A stretch of 64,000 nt of DNA, taken from the NCBI GenBank assembly GCA_028023455.1, contig JAQFVV010006825.1, forward strand, positions 62,001-126,000. Reading direction: 5' to 3'. Each line of letters opens with the position of its first letter. Positions within the stretch are counted from its first letter, which is position 1. Below the pieces are notes generated by a model. The model made no database searches and had not been told where the DNA came from. It saw only the letters and a program-made list of their open reading frames with translations. The translations under genes were made by a program, and so were the position numbers. The stretch comes from Epiperipatus broadwayi. Taxonomy: Eukaryota; Onychophora; Udeonychophora; Euonychophora; Peripatidae. Shown piece after piece: positions 60,527 through 64,000 of the stretch.

Positions 60527-60646
60527 ATTTAAAATACATATTTATATATTTACATATTTATATATATATCTGCTATGCTTCAAGTGATTTAAAATACATA
60601 TTTATATATTTACATATTTATATATATATCTGCTATGCTTCAAGTG
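60527..60646. repeat. Exact 60-bp tandem duplication
   Basis: The unit TTTAAAATACATATTTATAT...TGCTATGCTTCAAGTGAT occurs twice in a row with no differences, so the duplication is recent or an assembly duplication. Copy 1 of element C has a single, diverged version (near 55905-55935). Confidence 0.92.
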
Positions 60647-60889
60647 ATACTTTTTTGAAGTATAACAAAAGTTAATGCATATAATTCAATTTACTAATTA
60701 AAAATTTTCATATGTTTATTTTAATAATAATAAGAATAAATCATTTAACTAAAAATCATATTTATAATAGACTTAAATATGCATTTTAAGCATTTATTAA
60801 TATTTTTATTACTGTTATTAAAATTACTTTACAAAGAATGCATCAGGAAATTATTTTCTTATAGATTAAAAACAATAACATTACCAGAT

Positions 60890-61430
60890 GTGATATGTTG
60901 GACTATTTCCATCATTTACGAGTGAATGTTGAATGTATAAAAAAATTTTAAACTTTACTTAAATTTTCCAAATACAAACAACTTGTTAGTAATAACATAT
61001 AAATAGACAATACAGGTTAGTAATTACACAATGTTTCGAGTAGTATTATTCTCCACTCTTCTTCATGTGTTGCTGACATATATGCCACTATATAGTATTA
61101 TTCTTCACTCTTCTTCAGGTGTTGCTGGAATATATGCACAGTGACAATATTCACTTAGAAATTAAACTCGCACTTTCAGATTCTTGTATATCGAATTTAA
61201 GGCAAACGCTCTACCAACTGAGTTATTCTGTCAAAGGCAACATATAGTAGAAATTTGATATATTTATATATGAGGGTTGGTTCAAATCCTCCCGAGTCCT
61301 ACAATTTTTTTTTAACAAGTCTAATTATTTTTATTTTTATTTTTTTTTAAGAGCAAGATTAATTAGAGGCTTCCATATGTTGTGTATTACCACACTGGGT
61401 TGACTTACAGGATTATTTACCATTGTCAAG
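60890..61430 (-). mobile_element. PLE 3' fragment, minus copy
   Basis: On the minus strand: the C-terminal coding remnant (KEAAHMTMVNN-like at the hinge), ATTAATCTTGCTCTTA-type 3' UTR, a tRNA-like module (TAACTCAGTTGGTAGAGCG, 61204-61224), the CTGAAGA box (61112-61118) and TTTGGAAAATTTAAGTAAAG to the end. An internal duplication (CACTCTTCTTCA(G/T)GTGTTGCTG at 61053 and 61106) is present. Confidence 0.8.
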
Positions 61431-61455
61431 GAAGCTGCTCATATGACAATGGTAA
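61405..61455. repeat. Palindromic hinge of second inverted PLE pair
   Basis: GGATTATTTACCATTGTC, then AAGGAAGCTGCTCATAT, then GACAATGGTAAATAATCC: perfect 18-bp arms. The two truncated PLE fragments meet here. Confidence 0.95.
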
Positions 61456-61634
61456 ATAATCCTATAAGTCAACCCAGGGTGACAATATACAATATATGGA
61501 AGCCTCTAATTAATCTTGCTCTTAGGAAAAAATAAAATAAAAATAATTAGACTTGTTAAAAAAAAAATTGAAGGAGTCAGGAGGATTTGAACCAACCCTC
61601 ATATATAAATTAAATCAAATTTCTACTATGTTGC

Positions 61635-61715
61635 CTTTGACAGAATAGCTAAGTTAGTAGAACGTTTGCCTTAAATTCGATATACAAGAATCTAAAGGTG
61701 CAAGTTCAACTTCTA
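61635..61715 (+). ncRNA. tRNA-like module in PLE 3' region
   Basis: TAGCTAAGTTAGTAGAACG (A-box-like) and AGTTCAACTTC (decayed B box) surround CCTTAAATTCGATATACAAG. It is the same module as 50500-50586, less well preserved. Copies at 52015-52075 (plus) and about 61165-61250 (minus) are equivalent. Confidence 0.5.
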
Positions 61716-61749
61716 AGTGAATATAGTCACTATGCATATAGGCCAGCAA

Positions 61750-61795
61750 CACCTGAAGAAGAGTGTAGAATAATACTACTCGAAAAGTTGTGTAA
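61750..61795 (+). ncRNA. Candidate hammerhead-ribozyme-like motif
   Basis: CTGAAGA (61753-61759) fits the CUGANGA core, and GAAAA follows after AGAGTGTAGAATAATACTACTC, in which GAGT and ACTC can pair as stem II; one extra A lies before the stem. Hammerhead motifs are known from PLE terminal repeats. The same arrangement is present at 52093, 50474 (minus) and 61118 (minus), with CTC(G/A)AAA(A/C) variants. Stems I and III were not worked out, and most copies look decayed. Confidence 0.4.
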
Positions 61796-62948
61796 TTACT
61801 AACCTGTATTGTCTATTTGTGTGTTATTATTATCAAGTTGTTTGTATTTGGAAAGTTTAAATAAAGTTTAAAAATTTTCTATACATTCAACATTCACTCA
61901 TAAATGATGGAAATAGTCCAACATATCACATCTTATAATATACCATTATTACAAACCTTCAGACAAATAATAACATTACCATATTATATTTGCCTTAGAT
62001 AGTGCAATACTGAATAAAAATAGTTAATTGCTCCTATATACTTGTTATTGATCTTCGGGCCCACAGTATTTCCTCGAAATTGATAGAATAATACTAATCG
62101 AATGGATTTATTATAGTAAAATTAGCTTTAATCGTCCGACTTCGTTTTTTTAAAAAACAACATTTTTTCGTTTGCTACCTGGTTAATCAGAATTATTATA
62201 AATTACGATATCCATTAAATTTTAAATGAGAAATTTATATCACAATACTTATTCCAGATTAGATTTCCAATTTTGAAGAGAGATATTTATATTGTAGCAT
62301 TCCATTAATTGACGTTAATTACTTCATCCAAACTCCTGGAAAATATTCTAGAATACGAGAGAACAAATCCCTCCCTCAAACTTATTTCTTTAGAGATTCA
62401 TATTTTTGGTTTTGATCACACAAAATAAAAGATTATTATTACAGTTCAGTTTTAAAAATGGAACATTTGAAATACACATTATTCCGCTCAATGTATTCTT
62501 TTCTTTACTTTGTATCCATAATCACGCTCTGATTTTAATCAATTTTTATATTATATTTCCTATTTAAGTTTAGCCTTCATATAAATTAATTAATTTACAT
62601 AAATAAAATAAAACAAAAATATTTTTATAAATTGTGATAATAGAAATTTCATAATCCAAAACATCAAACATATTTTTATTTATTTTAAATAACAATTAAT
62701 GATAGTAGTTTTATAAAAGATTTTAATACTAATGTGAATATTTTTATTACTTATTTACTTACTATATTCTAGCATGCACACATATTACCTACCAGGTTAC
62801 TTATCCATAGCCAATATACATTATAATTCTTTATTAACTAGACTGTAAATAATTATTTTTAGCAATAACGATAATAATATAACTTTTGCTTTTATTTTTT
62901 TAATTTTAAATATCTTCCAATTTTATAATATAAAATTTATAGTTTCAA

Positions 62949-63371
62949 TATATATATATAATAAATCTACTACTATTACGAATCACCTTCTAAGAATAAA
63001 TTTTCTTTAGAATTAATAATACCATTTTTTTAAAATTGAATTTTTCATCTAAAATTATAAATAAATAATTCTACTCACAATATATCTATAAAATATATAT
63101 TATCGGAGGAGATTTGAACCCAGACTTCCAAACTCCATTCAGTCATTCACTATATACTACATTTACATTTAAATAATAAAAAAAATGTTTTAAATATATA
63201 TTAAGCATGAATCAAAATAAAATTTTACATTGCCAAAATGTCAACATAAGATTATATAAATAAAACACTTATCAGGTCACAAAAAAATTTCTGGATTAAT
63301 CTAGTCATCACATGCAGTATTAAATTATAGTGATACCAATAGATTACTGAGTCCCACATTATGAACTAAAT
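62949..63371. other. AT-rich spacer, no gene seen
   Basis: (TA)n at 62949-62961. A possible tRNA-like edge GATTTGAACCCAGACTTCCA at 63111-63130 resembles the end of a repeat F copy but is too short to assign. Confidence 0.4.
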
Positions 63372-63858
63372 GTTGTAATGGTAAATGGCTCATAAGTCAG
63401 CCTACATGTTGGAAAATCAAATGTTTTAATAGTGATTATGTGCAGAGTCATGTGATGTAATAAATACAGAGCAACTAAATATGTAAATACAATCATTAAT
63501 GTAATTCAGAGGCTTTTATTGAATCCAAACTACCTTCAAATAAATAAGTAATCTAAGTAATGACTGATTTTAAACTTAGCCAAAATAAACCATAAATAAG
63601 TTTATGCATATATTTCTTACATGTTTAGTAAATATTTTCTCTAAATGCATATGAATAATGTGTAATGCAATTTTTTTTTAAAAGAAAGCCATGGCTAATA
63701 TATGTTCTAATCAATCTTTAAAATAATCAAATGCATATCCAATCTATTTATCTTTTAAATATGTGACCAAATAAATTACTGGTAAGTGATATAATCTTTA
63801 AAATATGTGAAAACCAATGTAATTAATAAATAAATTCAAGTTTTATTTACATTGATAT
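63372..63858 (+). repeat. Interspersed repeat D, copy 2
   Basis: It starts near TTGTAATGGTAAATGGCTCA and shares AGCCTACATGTTGG, AATCAAATGTTTTAAT, AGTCATGTGATGTAATAAAT, CCAAAATAAACCAT and TTTCTCTAAATGCAT with 38320-38850. It ends at (TA)n (63855-63863). The remaining bases to 64000 are AT-rich with no gene. Confidence 0.72.
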
Positions 63859-64000
63859 ATATATTGTACCGAGAAATGAGGTACATGTTGCAATTGTTCA
63901 TTTACAATTATTAAAAAAATAAACATTTTCATAAATAATGCAGGAAGTTTTAAAAGTGATAATAAATGATAAAATCACTGTGAGTAAATGATTAAAATAA

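Larger units (their letters stand above)
61425..61940 (+). mobile_element. PLE 3' fragment, plus copy
   Basis: It opens with AAGGAAGCTGCTCATATGAC (coding KEAAHMTMVNNP, equal to the end of the endonuclease at 51895-51935) and continues through the tRNA-like module and hammerhead-like box. It ends with TGTTTGTATTTGGAAAGTTT and a short region matching the mirror copy. No intact frame. Confidence 0.82.
59723..62948 (-). repeat. Interspersed element C, copy 2, split by a PLE pair
   Basis: It starts TTGTAATATATTAAATGAAT and ends TATAGTTTCAA before (TA)n. Homology to 55126-57136 runs from 59723 to about 60889 and resumes at about 61975 (ATTATATTTGCCTTAGATAG). The gap is the inverted PLE pair. It also carries an exact 60-bp tandem duplication (60527-60646) absent from copy 1. 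Ends TTGTAA and TTGAAA (complement of the right end) are a weak inverted pair. Confidence 0.75.

Noticed and set aside
61405-61455. Palindrome as a possible transcription terminator
   Set aside because: It is the hinge of an inverted PLE pair and has no T-tract role in a eukaryotic genome.

Overview
This window looks like gene-poor, very AT-rich invertebrate (metazoan) genomic DNA. I see no operons, Shine-Dalgarno-led genes, rRNA or CRISPR arrays. It is packed with (TA)n and (CA)n microsatellites and with eukaryotic transposons: RTE-clade LINEs, Penelope-like retroelements (PLEs) with a GIY-YIG region, a decayed Ty3/Gypsy element, a hAT element, TIR elements and tRNA-like repeats. A mollusc, possibly a cephalopod, is my best guess, but that is only an impression from the repeat mix. 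I computed no base composition and ran no searches.

Layout. 1-614: 3' end of a TIR element whose complete relative lies at 42170-44241. 1427-4669: heavily decayed RTE LINE. 5.8-7.3 kb: three minus-strand copies of a repeat with a tRNA-like end. 9.6-17 kb: mostly unique AT-rich DNA holding a few GC-richer islands with splice-like borders that read as coding exons (plus: 9671-9690, 12923-13090, 13325-13343, 15129-15292; minus: 16822-16904), and a short RTE 3' fragment (14171-14303). 17.6-18.3 kb and 24.6-25.2 kb: foldback elements carrying CCAAT- and TATA-like boxes. 19460-22020 and 25630-28810: two inverted copies of one 2.6-3.2 kb TIR element around a 3.6 kb spacer that contains a probable low-quality homopolymer tract (24340-24614). 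34.3-35.5 kb: two plus-strand copies of the tRNA-ended repeat, one split by a 510-bp hAT element with a perfect 8-bp target duplication. 38864-42156: almost complete RTE LINE with one stop, one frameshift and one changed catalytic residue. 44.2-50.3 kb: AT-rich, no gene recognised. 50305-52230: two PLE 3' parts head to head. 53170-59345: minus-strand Gypsy remnant with a repeat (55126-57136) sitting where the reverse transcriptase should be; a second copy of that repeat (59723-62948) is split by another head-to-head PLE pair (60890-61940).

No complete conventional host gene is demonstrated. The most interesting signals are the PLE 3' ends, which carry a tRNA-like A-box/B-box module followed by a hammerhead-like CTGAAGA...GAAA motif; the habit of several unrelated repeats to start TTG and end CAA inside TA microsatellites; and the short exon-like islands.
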